A stretch of DNA of 64,000 nucleotides from Bradyrhizobium sp. JYMT SZCCT0428 (GCF_018131075.1 NZ_JAFCLS010000036.1:1-64000); one strand, 5' to 3'; numbered from the stretch's first letter, positions 34,524 to 44,221 are shown. The notes: generated by a model from the letters alone, not told the origin. Numbers and translations are program-made.

Positions 34524-35344
34524 CAGTCCCGGGCCCGCTCGATGGCCGAAGGCCGGCTCTTGTTGAACAGCAGATAGAGCGCGCGCGGATTGGTGGTGAA
34601 ATAGCGCCAGAACAGCCGGCGCGGTTCCAGCCAGATGCGCCAGGCCCATTCGAGTCCGACCGCCTGCATCCAAGAGGGTGCGCGGGCCCGACTGCCCGAC
34701 AGGAAGTTGAACAGTCCACCGGAGGTCTTGATCACGCCGACCTTGAACAGGCGCGAGGTGTATTCCTCGACAAAGGCCTGCTCATAGGGAACGCCAAGCG
34801 CGAGCCAGAGGTAATCGGGCGCCAGCGCGTTGATTTCGTCGACCTTGGCCCGCAGCGCATCGCCGCGGAGGAAGCCGTGCGAATGTCCGATGATCTTCAG
34901 GTCCGGATAGAGCCTGCGAACGTTGGCGACGGCGGCGGCGTTCTCCGCCTCATCGGCGCCGAACATGTAGAAGGTCAATCCGGCCGCCTGCGCCTTGCGG
35001 GCGACGACGTGGAACAGGTCGGTGGTCGCGACGCGCTCGGGCAGCGGCGTCGACGATTTCAACCGCGACACCGTCACGAGCGGCTGGCCGTCGGCATTGA
35101 TCAGGTCGGCGGAGCGAAACAGCCGGTCGGTCATCGGTTCGGTGGAGCAGCGCGCCAGCACCTCGCCATTGGCCGAGGTCAGATAGAGCGGGCGAGCGAG
35201 CCGGCGTTGCGGGAACACCATCTCGATCATGAAGTCCGCGGTCTGCTCGAGGTCGAGCACGGCAAGCCGCAGCCCGCCCAGTGTGATTCGGGGAACGCCG
35301 GCAGTAACGGCTCTCCCGAGGGGGTTTAAGCGACGCTCACGCAT
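34523..35344 (-). CDS. WecG/TagA/CpsF-family glycosyltransferase
   Basis: A 273-residue transferase of GT family 26. YLTSANGEVLARC, SADLINADGQPLV and FYMFGADE are the typical N-terminal motifs, and PDYLWLALGVPYEQAFV the C-terminal one. The family adds ManNAcA, ManNAc or another sugar to a lipid-linked acceptor at the inner membrane face. The ATG at 35344 overlaps the end of the preceding gene by eight bases. Coupling to galE and the chain-length protein fits a role early in repeat-unit assembly. Confidence 0.88.
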   Translation of the reverse strand: MRERRLNPLGRAVTAGVPRITLGGLRLAVLDLEQTADFMIEMVFPQRRLARPLYLTSANGEVLARCSTEPMTDRLFRSADLINADGQPLVTVSRLKSSTPLPERVATTDLFHVVARKAQAAGLTFYMFGADEAENAAAVANVRRLYPDLKIIGHSHGFLRGDALRAKVDEINALAPDYLWLALGVPYEQAFVEEYTSRLFKVGVIKTSGGLFNFLSGSRARAPSWMQAVGLEWAWRIWLEPRRLFWRYFTTNPRALYLLFNKSRPSAIERARD

Positions 35345-37637
35345 ACTGTTTGTCTCGCTGACGGTTGACGGCCGTGGGGGTGAGTTCGTTGATGACGACA
35401 CCGACCAACTTGCGCTCGGTCTCGCCGAGCGCGGTGATGATGTCTTCCATGCTCTCGTTGATGTCGAGCTTGACCGGCAGGATTGCGACCAGCCCATCGG
35501 TGGCGTCGAACAGCGCGTGGTCGGCCGGGCTCCACGGCATGGCGGGTCCGTCGAGGACCACCAGATCGTAGTCGCCGCCGATGCGCGCCTGCGCAATCGC
35601 CTTGCGGATGGTGTCGCTTGCCTTGGTATCCGAGGCCCTGAGGGCCGGCAGGATCGAAATCCCGTTCGCGCTCCTGATGGCGCGCGCAGCCTTGGCGCCG
35701 ATATTGAGCCAGCCGAGACGGCCGGCCTCTTCCTTAGCCAGGTGGGCGACCTTGTTCGACAGCGTATAGGTCTTTTGATCGGCGTCGATCAGCAGCACCC
35801 TGGCGCCATCGCGGGCGGCCGAGAGCGCGACGTTAAGGGCTGCAATGCTGCGGTCCTCGCCATTGCCGGCGCCGATCACGGACATGACCGGCGCGCTGTC
35901 CTTGACCGCGCGCGTCGCCAGCGCGGTCCGGATTTCGCGCATGGTGTTGAGGAACGTCATCAGCGGGAAACCGGCGCGCAGCGTCGGCCAGCCGAGGCGG
36001 GCGACATCGAGGGTGCCGCCCGTCGCCAGGATTCCGCCGAGGGTGCGCACCACGTCCGATTCCTGCAGCCGGGTAATCGACGGCTTCGCGATCAGGCTGA
36101 CGGCGGGCTGCGGTGTGCCCGACGGTTGCCTCGTGGCCGCAGGCGTCCGATTTTCCGCGGCTGATGAGGCCGATGTCCTGACCGGCGTGTTGGGTCGAAC
36201 CGGGTTGGCGCCAGGCGTCAACCGCTCGACAGCGATGATCCAGGCGGCCGAGGCGAGCCCGCCCAGCATAAAGCCGATCATGGCGAACAAGGCCATCCCT
36301 GGCGGGAAGGTGCGCCGCTGCGGCACGGTGGCGTCGCCGATGATGCGGGCGCTCGAGGTGTTCAGGGTCTCCTGCTCCTCGGTCTCGCGCGAGCGCTTGA
36401 GGAACGACTGGTAGACGTCGCGGCTGGCTTCCACGTCGCGCTCGAGCTCGCGCAGCCGGACCGCGGCCTGGCTCATCTGGACGCTCTGGCGCTTCTGGGT
36501 TTCGAGCGCCTTGTTCAGGGAAGCTTCGTAATCCCGGGCGCGGGTCAGGTCATTCTTCGCCGCCTGCAGAAAACGATCGGTTTCCTCGCCGATGGTCCGG
36601 CGCAGATCCTCGACCTGCTTCTCCATCTGGCGCAAGGCGGGATGACGCGGCCCCAACTCGCTCTGCAATTCGGCCTGGCGCTTCCTGGCTTCGGCATATT
36701 GCGAACGCAGATTGGCGATGGTTGGCGATTGCAGCGCCTCGGGAATGGCGCCGGCGTCGGCCGATGTCTTGCGGCTGGCTGCGATCTGATCGTATTTGGC
36801 CTGCGCGTCGAGCGTCAGCGCCCGCGCCGCGGCAAGCCGCTGGTTGCTGGCGGAGAGCTGCTGATCGCTGATCAGCGTGTCCTGCGTGCCGACGAAGTTG
36901 TTCTGCGCCTTGTAGACCGCGAGCGTGTTCTCGGCGTTGCGAAGCCGTTCCTGCAATTCCGTCAGCCGGCTGGAAAGGTCGCTGGTGGCGCGACGGACCC
37001 TCGCGGCCTGCGATTGCGTGGATTCGGTCAAATAGGCCTTGGCGATCGCATTTGAGAGCATCGCCGCCTTCACCGGGTCGATCGACCAGACGTCGATGTC
37101 GACGATGAATGTCTTGTCGGTCTTTTTCACGTTGATGTGGCGGATCAGGTTTTCCAGCGCCGCCATCTCAACGAGCTTGCGCTGCTCGGCGGTCGGGCGC
37201 AGATCGATCCCGAACAGGCCGAGCAGCGTTCCGAACAGGCTTTTGCCGTCGCCGCCGCCGAATTCAGGGTCCTTCTCGAGATGGGTCTCGCGGATCACCT
37301 GCAACAGCACGTTGTTCGAGGTGATCACGCGCCCCTGGCTCTCGACCACCATCGCAAGGCCGGAAAGGTCCGGGGCGCGCGGCGTGAGTTCGCGATCGAC
37401 CAGCTGCAATTCGCGGGGATCGACGTAGAGCTGGGCCGTTGCGGTGTATTTCGGTGTCAGGCTCTTGCCGATCGCCACTGCGATGCAGGCGCAGAGCAGC
37501 GCGGCCGAGGCGATCGCGATCTTCCGCCGCCACAGCAGTTGAACCAGATCGAGCACGCTGAAGCCGCCCAATGCCGACATTGCGGCGTGCCGGGGGTCAG
37601 GCTTGGCCTGGTTTATCGGCTCGTCATAGATAAGCAT
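35337..37637 (-). CDS. Wzz/BY-kinase-type exopolysaccharide co-polymerase with degenerate P-loop
   Basis: A 766-residue polysaccharide co-polymerase. It has a first membrane helix at about 35-58, a Wzz periplasmic domain with a long coiled coil (about 180-430), a second membrane helix near 455-480, and a cytoplasmic BY-kinase-like domain (about 550-760). The expected Walker A (GxGKST) reads IGAGNGEDRS near residue 590, lacking the Lys. The Walker A'-like LLIDADQ and the later LVVLDGPAM are kept. The C-terminal tail has only one Tyr (DKQYA), not a Tyr cluster. Active autophosphorylation is therefore doubtful; a structural chain-length role fits better. First gene of the minus-strand operon. 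Confidence 0.88.
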   Translation of the reverse strand: MLIYDEPINQAKPDPRHAAMSALGGFSVLDLVQLLWRRKIAIASAALLCACIAVAIGKSLTPKYTATAQLYVDPRELQLVDRELTPRAPDLSGLAMVVESQGRVITSNNVLLQVIRETHLEKDPEFGGGDGKSLFGTLLGLFGIDLRPTAEQRKLVEMAALENLIRHINVKKTDKTFIVDIDVWSIDPVKAAMLSNAIAKAYLTESTQSQAARVRRATSDLSSRLTELQERLRNAENTLAVYKAQNNFVGTQDTLISDQQLSASNQRLAAARALTLDAQAKYDQIAASRKTSADAGAIPEALQSPTIANLRSQYAEARKRQAELQSELGPRHPALRQMEKQVEDLRRTIGEETDRFLQAAKNDLTRARDYEASLNKALETQKRQSVQMSQAAVRLRELERDVEASRDVYQSFLKRSRETEEQETLNTSSARIIGDATVPQRRTFPPGMALFAMIGFMLGGLASAAWIIAVERLTPGANPVRPNTPVRTSASSAAENRTPAATRQPSGTPQPAVSLIAKPSITRLQESDVVRTLGGILATGGTLDVARLGWPTLRAGFPLMTFLNTMREIRTALATRAVKDSAPVMSVIGAGNGEDRSIAALNVALSAARDGARVLLIDADQKTYTLSNKVAHLAKEEAGRLGWLNIGAKAARAIRSANGISILPALRASDTKASDTIRKAIAQARIGGDYDLVVLDGPAMPWSPADHALFDATDGLVAILPVKLDINESMEDIITALGETERKLVGVVINELTPTAVNRQRDKQYA

Positions 37638-37740
37638 CGACCCCAGCTTCCATTCCAACTGCCGCACACATCGGCTGAGGGGTTACTCTTCGCCTTACGC
37701 CACGCGCGCGGGACTTCAACGCGCCAAAAACGCAACAGGG

Positions 37741-37756
37741 AAAATTAACCATACTC
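37741..37756. promoter_or_regulatory. CtrA half-site-like TTAACCAT upstream of the Wzz-type gene
   Basis: TTAACCAT lies in the 156-base interval between the Wzz-type gene and the polysaccharide deacetylase. It matches a CtrA half-site, with only partial match at the second half. Support is weak; it gains weight from a perfect box at 44222-44236. Confidence 0.25.
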
Positions 37757-37793
37757 ATTGAGGGACTATTCACCGAAATGGCAAACAAAGCGT

Positions 37794-38546
37794 TTATGCG
37801 CGGGCGCATCGCAATGCCTCCGCCATGGTCATAGCTGGGATTTTCCGGCGCGCGGCCGCCTCGAGGGCATGGTTGAGCAGTGCTGGCGAGCAGCCCCAGG
37901 GGCTCGGCTGTTCAGCGACGTCGTGGCCGTAGAAAATTAACCATCCGTTATTGGTTTCGGCATCGTCGAACAGACGTTCGATCCCGGCGCGGTCCATCTG
38001 GCCGTCGGTCAGCGGCACGGCGCGAAGAAGCTGCAAATCGACTGTGCCGCTGTTGATGCCAGGTTCGATGCTGCGGCAGGTCTGGAACTGGTCCTTGAGC
38101 TGGTTCTTCCGTCCAACCGATCCCAATCCGTAAGGATAGGCAAAAGTCTCGGTTTCGATCGAGGCGTCCAGCGCGCGGAGGTAGCTGCGGTTTCGCATGA
38201 TTTCGTTGGCAAGGGCGGCCACGTCGAGATCGCTGGCGCGCCGGTGCGAGAATGTATGACAGCCGATTTCGTGGCCACGGCGATGCAGGGAAAGCAGGTC
38301 GTCGGCGTCGCCGGTTGGCCATTCCCGGGTTTCGCCGCCAATCAGGCCTCCCGATACATAGAAGGTGCCTCGCGCGCCGTGTGTTTCGAGCAGATCCGCA
38401 CCGGTCGTAGCGGCGCTTTTCGGCAGATCGTCAAAGGTAAAGCTGACCATCGGCGTGGTGTTACGCATCTGGAAGGAATTGGCGTGCAGGTGCATCGCCA
38501 GCCGGTGGCTGACCTTCGCTTTCGCCTCTGAGAACATCGCGTTCAT
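37794..38546 (-). CDS. NodB-type polysaccharide deacetylase
   Basis: A 250-residue carbohydrate esterase family 4 protein. MVSFTFDDLPK holds the catalytic/metal Asp pair, EIGCHTFSH the metal His pair, and TFAYPYG the third motif. The C-terminal WLIFYGHDV is the last His motif. It would remove N- or O-acetyl groups from a polysaccharide or an oligosaccharide. No signal peptide is obvious, so it may act on the cytosolic side, as NodB does. It stands in the polysaccharide locus upstream of the Wzz-type gene. Confidence 0.88.
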   Translation of the reverse strand: MNAMFSEAKAKVSHRLAMHLHANSFQMRNTTPMVSFTFDDLPKSAATTGADLLETHGARGTFYVSGGLIGGETREWPTGDADDLLSLHRRGHEIGCHTFSHRRASDLDVAALANEIMRNRSYLRALDASIETETFAYPYGLGSVGRKNQLKDQFQTCRSIEPGINSGTVDLQLLRAVPLTDGQMDRAGIERLFDDAETNNGWLIFYGHDVAEQPSPWGCSPALLNHALEAAARRKIPAMTMAEALRCARA

Positions 38547-38548
38547 TC

Positions 38549-39355
38549 TCAGCGCTTCCTCAAGATCACGTGGTAGTCGCCGTGCCGCACGTCGGTCTTG
38601 CCGGGCAGGAAGACGTTCAACACCCTGGCGGCCGCGTCGATCAGGCTCGCGAACAGCGGCTTGCGCCGGCGCATCTCCGGATAGCGCGGGCTCTCATACT
38701 GCTTGCAATAGATCATCTGCAGCCCGTGCCTGTCGGCGAAGGTTTCCAGGTTCGCCAGCGTGACAAGCGGATGAAAGTGAGTCGGGAACGGCGCGCAGCC
38801 GGGCAGGCCGGCGTTCTCATCGCCGCGGATATGGCGGTAGAACCAGACGTGGAACCAGTGCGGCGAATATTTGGTGACGACGCCGGACAGCGACCCTGGA
38901 TTCGGCGCGCCGATCAGGACCAATCCGTTTTTCTTTAGCGACTGGCAGAAGCCAAGCAGCGCCGCTTCCACATTGGGCACATGCTCGATCACGTTGTAGC
39001 AGATCACGAGATCGAAACTGTCGGGCGCGAAGCGATGGGTCTGGATGTCGCCGAGGATCGTCTCCTGTGCGTAATCATTGTTGCGGATCTGGTCTTCGTC
39101 GATATCGACCACGGTGACGTGGGCGCGCTTCAGCACGCTAAGCGGCAGGAAGCTGGTCGAGCCGCCGCCGGCCTCATAGATCTTGAGATCGGTCGCGGGC
39201 AGTTTGGCCTCGAGAATGCTGTGAACCGTGAGCAGGCTCTGCCGGGCCTCGCCGGGCGGCAGGTCGAGCAGCGACTGCGGATGCTGCGCGGCCGGCCGGT
39301 CGGCGGCGTCAGTGAAAGCCGATTGAAGGGGATTGAGGGCAAATGTCTTGGTCAT
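38549..39355 (-). CDS. SAM-dependent class I methyltransferase
   Basis: A 268-residue Rossmann methyltransferase. Motif I is YEAGGGSTSFLP (about 60-71), the acidic motif II is VTVVDIDEDQ, and motif post I is DSFDLVICYNVIEHV. The C-terminal half carries a variable acceptor region. It lies two bases upstream of the deacetylase and six bases after the flippase, so the genes are co-transcribed. It may methylate a sugar or cap the chain end; the acceptor is not deducible. Confidence 0.85.
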   Translation of the reverse strand: MTKTFALNPLQSAFTDAADRPAAQHPQSLLDLPPGEARQSLLTVHSILEAKLPATDLKIYEAGGGSTSFLPLSVLKRAHVTVVDIDEDQIRNNDYAQETILGDIQTHRFAPDSFDLVICYNVIEHVPNVEAALLGFCQSLKKNGLVLIGAPNPGSLSGVVTKYSPHWFHVWFYRHIRGDENAGLPGCAPFPTHFHPLVTLANLETFADRHGLQMIYCKQYESPRYPEMRRRKPLFASLIDAAARVLNVFLPGKTDVRHGDYHVILRKR

Positions 39356-39361
39356 TTGTTC

Positions 39362-40801
39362 TTATCCGTTGATGTTTGCGAATTTGGCCCGGAACATCGC
39401 GAAGCCGGTTTTCAGGCGGCCGCGAATCCGGGAGATGTCGAACAACCAGCACAGGGCCGCGTAAGTGATCAGTCCGGCGCTGGCCAGTACGGCGCAGGCG
39501 GTCAGATCAGCGACATGCAGGTTTCTGTCGAGTGCAGCGACGGCTAGCGCCATCACCAGTCCGGCGATCATGATCAGCGCCAGCCGGCCGAGCGGCAGCG
39601 GGACCTTGAACGCAAAGCGGCTGAGGATCAGCGCGCAGGAAAATCCGACCACGTCGGCGCCGAGCCGCGCCCAGGCCGCGCCGACCGTGCCGTAATGGCT
39701 GACCAGGACGTAGGACAGGATCACATTGGCCGCGATGATCGAGGCCGTGTTGATCAGATAAAACGAGTTGCGCCCGGAGAGCAGGAAGCTGGCGTGCAGG
39801 TATTGCTGGGTCAGGATCTGGAACACCACAGCCACCGCGATGATTGGCATGGTCTGCGCCGCCAGTTCGCGGAAGTCCGGCCCGAGAATGATATTGGCGA
39901 CATGGGCGGAAATGACCGCAAAGCCCAGGCAGGCTGGCAGCGTGATGCTGAGCAGCAACTCGACACAGTCGGACAGATGCGATCGCACCGCCGCGTCGCC
40001 CTTGCTGGCATGAATCTGCACCGCCATCGGAAAGAATGCCGCGGCGGCGCTCATGGCCGGCATCATCAGGGTCTGCCGGACCAGATCGAGCGCGGCGACA
40101 TATTTGCCGGCGTCCGCCGCGCCAACCAGATTGGCGATCATGAAGCGATCGGTGACGCTGGAAATCGCGAGCAGGGTAAGTGAAAGGGTGAGGGGCAGGC
40201 CGGTCTTCGCCAGCGCCACAAGGCCGGTGCCGTCGAATTTGACCTTGGTGCCGCGCCAGGCGGTGCGCGACTGCACCAGCACCGCAAGCAGGTAGGCGAG
40301 CGCGGACGACAGCAGCAGCAGGAAGCCGCTCGGGCTGACAAATGCCACGATAGCACCGAGGCCGAGCACAGCGACGGCGCGGACCAGCGTGGCCTTCATG
40401 ACCGAAAGTGCCATCAGGCGGGCGCGAACCAGATCCTGGGTCAGTTCGAACAGCCCGATCGCGACGGAAAGCACCACCGCCGCCAGCGCCGCATTCGTAT
40501 CCAGTCCAACCAGCCGTCCCAGGACATAGGCGATCGGCGCGGTGAGGCAGCAGATCAGGTAACCCGAGATCACGCGGCCGCGCACGTCGGCGCCGTCGTC
40601 ACGGGCGTGTCCGCTCAGAATGAGATTACGGAACCAGCCGACGAGGAAAACGCTGATGACGGACGCAAAACCGATGCCGAGCAGATAGACGCCATAATCA
40701 TGCGGCGAGAACAGCCGCGTGAAAATGAACACGCTCAATAGGCCCAGCAATGCCGAGAGGATATTGGCGGTCAGATTGATGCTGGCTTGCCCGATCAGCA
40801 T
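39362..40801 (-). CDS. Wzx-type polysaccharide flippase
   Basis: A 479-residue multi-pass protein with about 12-14 helices. ASINLTANILSALLGLLSVFIFTR at the start and the general pattern fit the MATE/PST superfamily of lipid-linked-repeat flippases. The ATG at 40801 gives the usual start (MLIGQASIN); a GTG at 40858 adds an Arg-rich lead. It would move the undecaprenyl-linked repeat unit to the periplasm, where the Wzy-like protein polymerises it. Confidence 0.85.
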   Translation of the reverse strand: MLIGQASINLTANILSALLGLLSVFIFTRLFSPHDYGVYLLGIGFASVISVFLVGWFRNLILSGHARDDGADVRGRVISGYLICCLTAPIAYVLGRLVGLDTNAALAAVVLSVAIGLFELTQDLVRARLMALSVMKATLVRAVAVLGLGAIVAFVSPSGFLLLLSSALAYLLAVLVQSRTAWRGTKVKFDGTGLVALAKTGLPLTLSLTLLAISSVTDRFMIANLVGAADAGKYVAALDLVRQTLMMPAMSAAAAFFPMAVQIHASKGDAAVRSHLSDCVELLLSITLPACLGFAVISAHVANIILGPDFRELAAQTMPIIAVAVVFQILTQQYLHASFLLSGRNSFYLINTASIIAANVILSYVLVSHYGTVGAAWARLGADVVGFSCALILSRFAFKVPLPLGRLALIMIAGLVMALAVAALDRNLHVADLTACAVLASAGLITYAALCWLFDISRIRGRLKTGFAMFRAKFANING

Positions 40802-41314
40802 GGCGCTGCGAGCCCCGCGGGATTGCCCGTGACTCCGCGCCCGAGCATGGCGTCGCACGACGCTATTCGGTTGACGTCGGAAATCTCGCTGGTGATGACG
40901 TTCAAGGCGGGCGCTTTCTGGACTCGGAATCCCTTTGCCAGACCATTGAGCAAGATCGGTGCCGGATGGTTCCGCCGGCGGTCGCGGCGATCCGGTGTGG
41001 TTAATTCTGCGTTTGGTTCACCGTCGAAAGCGGGTTAACCGCGCGCGGTAACCACGATGCCAGCGCAATTCGCGCGCGAAGCGGCGCTTTTGCGGAGTTG
41101 CCCGGATATTGCAGAGCGCGATCTCGCTTCGCCGATGTTCATCGCCATGAGTGCTCCCCATGACAGATTGCCCGCCATTCCAATCCAATTCTGCTGCGCC
41201 CGGTGAGGTCGCGGTGGCTTCAACCCGTTTCGGCACACCTTTGCTGTCCAGAGTGTCCGCTTTTGAAACGGTGAAGACCGGTCACGGTTACGGCAGTGTC
41301 GCGAGGGCTTAGCA
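40802..41314. promoter_or_regulatory. long divergent intergenic region with GGTTAACC palindrome
   Basis: About 513 bases between the divergent flippase and acyltransferase genes hold no convincing gene. GGTTAACCGCGCGCGGTAACC at 41033-41053 is a near-perfect palindrome (TTAACCG, central GC, CGGTAACC). It resembles the palindrome at 31593. It is a candidate operator for genes on both sides. Confidence 0.45.
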
Positions 41315-43210
41315 GTGAAGTACCGCGCGGATATCGACGGGCTGCGGGCCCTCGCTGTGGTTCCCGTGGTTCTTTACCATGTCGGCGTACCCGGCTTCGC
41401 GGGCGGCTTCGTCGGCGTCGACATCTTCTTTGTCATCTCGGGTTATCTGATCTGCGGCATGATCGATGCGGATATCCGCAACGGATCGTTCTCGCTCGGA
41501 AATTTCTACAAGCGCCGGATCCTGCGAATCCTCCCCGCGCTGTTTGTGATGTTCCTGGTGACGAGCGTCTTCGCCTATATCTATTTCCTGCCGGCCGAAT
41601 TGATTGGCTATGCAAAGAGCCTTGCCAGCGCCATCGGCTCGGTTTCCAACGCCTATTTTGCCCAGACCGCCGGATATTTCGATGCGCCGGCCGAAACAAA
41701 GCCTCTGCTGCACACATGGTCGCTTAGCGTGGAGGAGCAGTTCTACTTCATCGCGCCGTTGTTGATGCTTTTTGTCTATCGCTGGGTGCCGAAGCACGCC
41801 AAATTCTTGTTCGCGGTTGTCGCTGCGCTCTCGTTTGCGGCCGCCATCGCCATGAGCACGAGAAATCTCACCTTCACATTCTATCTCACGCCTTTCCGCG
41901 CCTGGGAGTTGGCACTGGGTGCGATGCTGGCGGTCAGATTCATTCCGGTGCCGGTAACCACATTCTGGAAGAACATTTGCGGCGGAGCCGGGATGCTGCT
42001 GCTGATCGGCGTGATCCTGCTTGGATCGGCGTCAGTGCCGCTTCTCTTGATGACGTCACTCGCCTGCCTCGGCGCAGCGCTGGTAATAGCTTCCAGCGAG
42101 AGCGGGGTATCGATGGCCGGACGATTGCTGTCGCTGCCGCCATTCGTCGCCATCGGGCTGATATCCTATTCGCTCTACTTGTGGCATTGGCCGCTGATCG
42201 TGTTCCAGCGCACCGACATGGTGTTCGGCGCGGAATCGGCGGCATCGACCACGCTGACGTTGATCACGCTGTCGGTGGGGCTCGCCTATCTGTCGTGGAA
42301 GTTGGTCGAGCTGCCGTTCCGTTCGATGGCGCGGGAGACATCGAAGGGTGCCGTCTTCGGCGCCGCGTCAGCGGCGATCGGCTCGACATTCGCGCTGTGC
42401 GCGCTGGTGTTCGTCGCGAGCGGCGCGCCATACCGCTTTCCGCAACGCGTCGTCGATATCGGTGCCTATCTTGCCTACGATTCGTCCGCCGCGTTCCGGA
42501 CCGGGCGCTGCTTCATCTCGGCCAACCGCCAGCGGTTCGACGCGGAAACCTGCCTGAAACTGGATCCGATGCGGCCGAACTATCTGCTCATTGGCGACAG
42601 CCATGCCGCGCACCTCTGGTCCGGGCTGTCGGTCGCCATGCCGCAGGTGAACATCATGCAGGCAACTGTCAGCCAATGCCGTCCGGCTGTTCCAGCGGGG
42701 GCCCTGGTCGAAATGAAAGCCTGTCGCGATTTGATGGAATTCGCGTTCAACGATTTCCTCGTCAACAACCGTGTCGACAAAGTCCTTCTCTCCGCGTCAT
42801 GGAAGGATGAGGATCTGCCTCACCTGTCGGCCACGCTGGATACCCTGAAATCCAGAGGGATCGATGTCATCGTGCTTGGACCGATCGTCGAATATGACGC
42901 CCCGCTGCCGCGGCTCCTGATCGACGGGATTCTCCGCGACCATCCTTCCCTTGCCAGCACAAAACGCACACCCGGAATTCGGGAGCGCGATCTTGCCATG
43001 AGCGCCTTGGTAAAGGCGCGCGGCGCGACTTATTCATCCGTCTACGATGCGGTCTGCCGGGATGGTCGTTGCGACGAGTTCGTCGAAGCCGATATTCCGA
43101 TGCAGTTCGACGCCGGTCATCTCACCGACAAAGGCGCAGCCGAGGTCGGCCGCCGGCTGTCTGCTGTCTTCGGCAACAAATTGACAAGGACGTCTCATGT
43201 TTCGAACTGA
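41315..43210 (+). CDS. acyltransferase-3 with C-terminal SGNH domain (OafA-like)
   Basis: A 631-residue protein. The N-terminal acyltransferase-3 domain has about ten helices, with YRADIDGLRALAVVPVVLYH and FVGVDIFFVISGYLI at the start and TWSLSVEEQFYF in the middle. The periplasmic SGNH hydrolase-like domain has LLIGDSHAAHLW near residue 425 and DAGHLTDKGA at the C-terminus (catalytic Asp-His pair). GTG start with GAGGG upstream. It O-acetylates a polysaccharide at the periplasmic side. Overlaps the next gene by 14 bases, implying coupling. Confidence 0.9.
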   Translation: MKYRADIDGLRALAVVPVVLYHVGVPGFAGGFVGVDIFFVISGYLICGMIDADIRNGSFSLGNFYKRRILRILPALFVMFLVTSVFAYIYFLPAELIGYAKSLASAIGSVSNAYFAQTAGYFDAPAETKPLLHTWSLSVEEQFYFIAPLLMLFVYRWVPKHAKFLFAVVAALSFAAAIAMSTRNLTFTFYLTPFRAWELALGAMLAVRFIPVPVTTFWKNICGGAGMLLLIGVILLGSASVPLLLMTSLACLGAALVIASSESGVSMAGRLLSLPPFVAIGLISYSLYLWHWPLIVFQRTDMVFGAESAASTTLTLITLSVGLAYLSWKLVELPFRSMARETSKGAVFGAASAAIGSTFALCALVFVASGAPYRFPQRVVDIGAYLAYDSSAAFRTGRCFISANRQRFDAETCLKLDPMRPNYLLIGDSHAAHLWSGLSVAMPQVNIMQATVSQCRPAVPAGALVEMKACRDLMEFAFNDFLVNNRVDKVLLSASWKDEDLPHLSATLDTLKSRGIDVIVLGPIVEYDAPLPRLLIDGILRDHPSLASTKRTPGIRERDLAMSALVKARGATYSSVYDAVCRDGRCDEFVEADIPMQFDAGHLTDKGAAEVGRRLSAVFGNKLTRTSHVSN

Positions 43211-44201
43211 CCGCCCCGCGCCTCGCCGCCGGGTGGGCCTCAGGCGCCTGGTATTTTTCCTGGTGGCCTTTGTCTTGAGCCTGCTGTTGCTGGCCCGCGT
43301 CGACAGCAACGCCGCCCCGCGCGTCAATTCCAGCCAGGTCAATTCAAGTCCTGCGAAATTCGCCGGCGCCTTCGTTGATTGGGGTCCCGTTGGACGCGAG
43401 CATACCCTGCAGTCCTGGGAAAAATGGCTGAAACAGCCGCCATCGTCGGTGGTGGGCGTCGATTTCTACGGCCAGGCGAACTGGGAAGATTTCCACAAGC
43501 TGACCTGGGTTCCCGGCATCTGGAAGAAGCTCAACCCGTCGCGGAATGTCGTCTGGTCGGTGCCGCTGACCGTTCCGGGAACGCCGCTCGCCGACGTCGC
43601 TAATGGTCTGCACGACGGTGAGTTCGAGGCGGCGGCGCGTGCGATCGCCGATGCGCAGCCAAGGGCGATCATCCGTCTCGGCTGGGAGATGAACCTGTCG
43701 CAGATGGCGTGGTTCGCCAAGGATCACGAGGCCGATTATATCGCCGCGTTCCGGCGCGTGGTCGGGATCTTCCGGCGCCATTCCGACGCATTCAAGTATG
43801 ATTGGTGTCCGGGATGGGGAACGCAGGACACGCCGGCCGACCTAGCCTATCCCGGTGACGATGTCGTCGACTACATCGGTCTGGATATCTACGATTTCAA
43901 GCATGAGGGCTCGCCGGAAGAGCGTTGGAACGCCTTCTATCTCAAGGCGCCGTTCGGCCTGGAATGGCACCGCGACTTTGCCGCTAGGCATGGCAAGCAG
44001 ATGAGCTATCCCGAATGGGGCGTCGGTAATTTCGGCGACAATCCGTACTTCATTCAGCAGATGCATGACTGGTTCGTGAAGAACAGGAACAATATCGCTT
44101 ACGCCGCCTATTTCGACGTCGACGGATTGTGGCCCACGCGGATCTCCAACGGGCAGTTTCCCAAATCCCAGAAGCTGTTCGGCAAGCTGTTCAGCCGCTG
44201 A
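43197..44201 (+). CDS. glycoside hydrolase, GH26-like (endo-mannanase type)
   Basis: A 334-residue secreted or membrane-anchored enzyme with an N-terminal membrane helix (about 16-36). RLGWEMN holds the putative acid/base Glu164 and YPEWGVG the nucleophile Glu273, fitting GH26 (clan GH-A). It overlaps the acyltransferase gene by 14 bases and lies within the polysaccharide locus. It probably trims or controls the length of the locus's own product or eases release. Known GH26 enzymes cut beta-mannans and mixed-linkage glucans. Confidence 0.83.
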   Translation: MFRTDRPAPRRRVGLRRLVFFLVAFVLSLLLLARVDSNAAPRVNSSQVNSSPAKFAGAFVDWGPVGREHTLQSWEKWLKQPPSSVVGVDFYGQANWEDFHKLTWVPGIWKKLNPSRNVVWSVPLTVPGTPLADVANGLHDGEFEAAARAIADAQPRAIIRLGWEMNLSQMAWFAKDHEADYIAAFRRVVGIFRRHSDAFKYDWCPGWGTQDTPADLAYPGDDVVDYIGLDIYDFKHEGSPEERWNAFYLKAPFGLEWHRDFAARHGKQMSYPEWGVGNFGDNPYFIQQMHDWFVKNRNNIAYAAYFDVDGLWPTRISNGQFPKSQKLFGKLFSR

Positions 44202-44221
44202 GTCCGGCGCGTGAACCTGAT

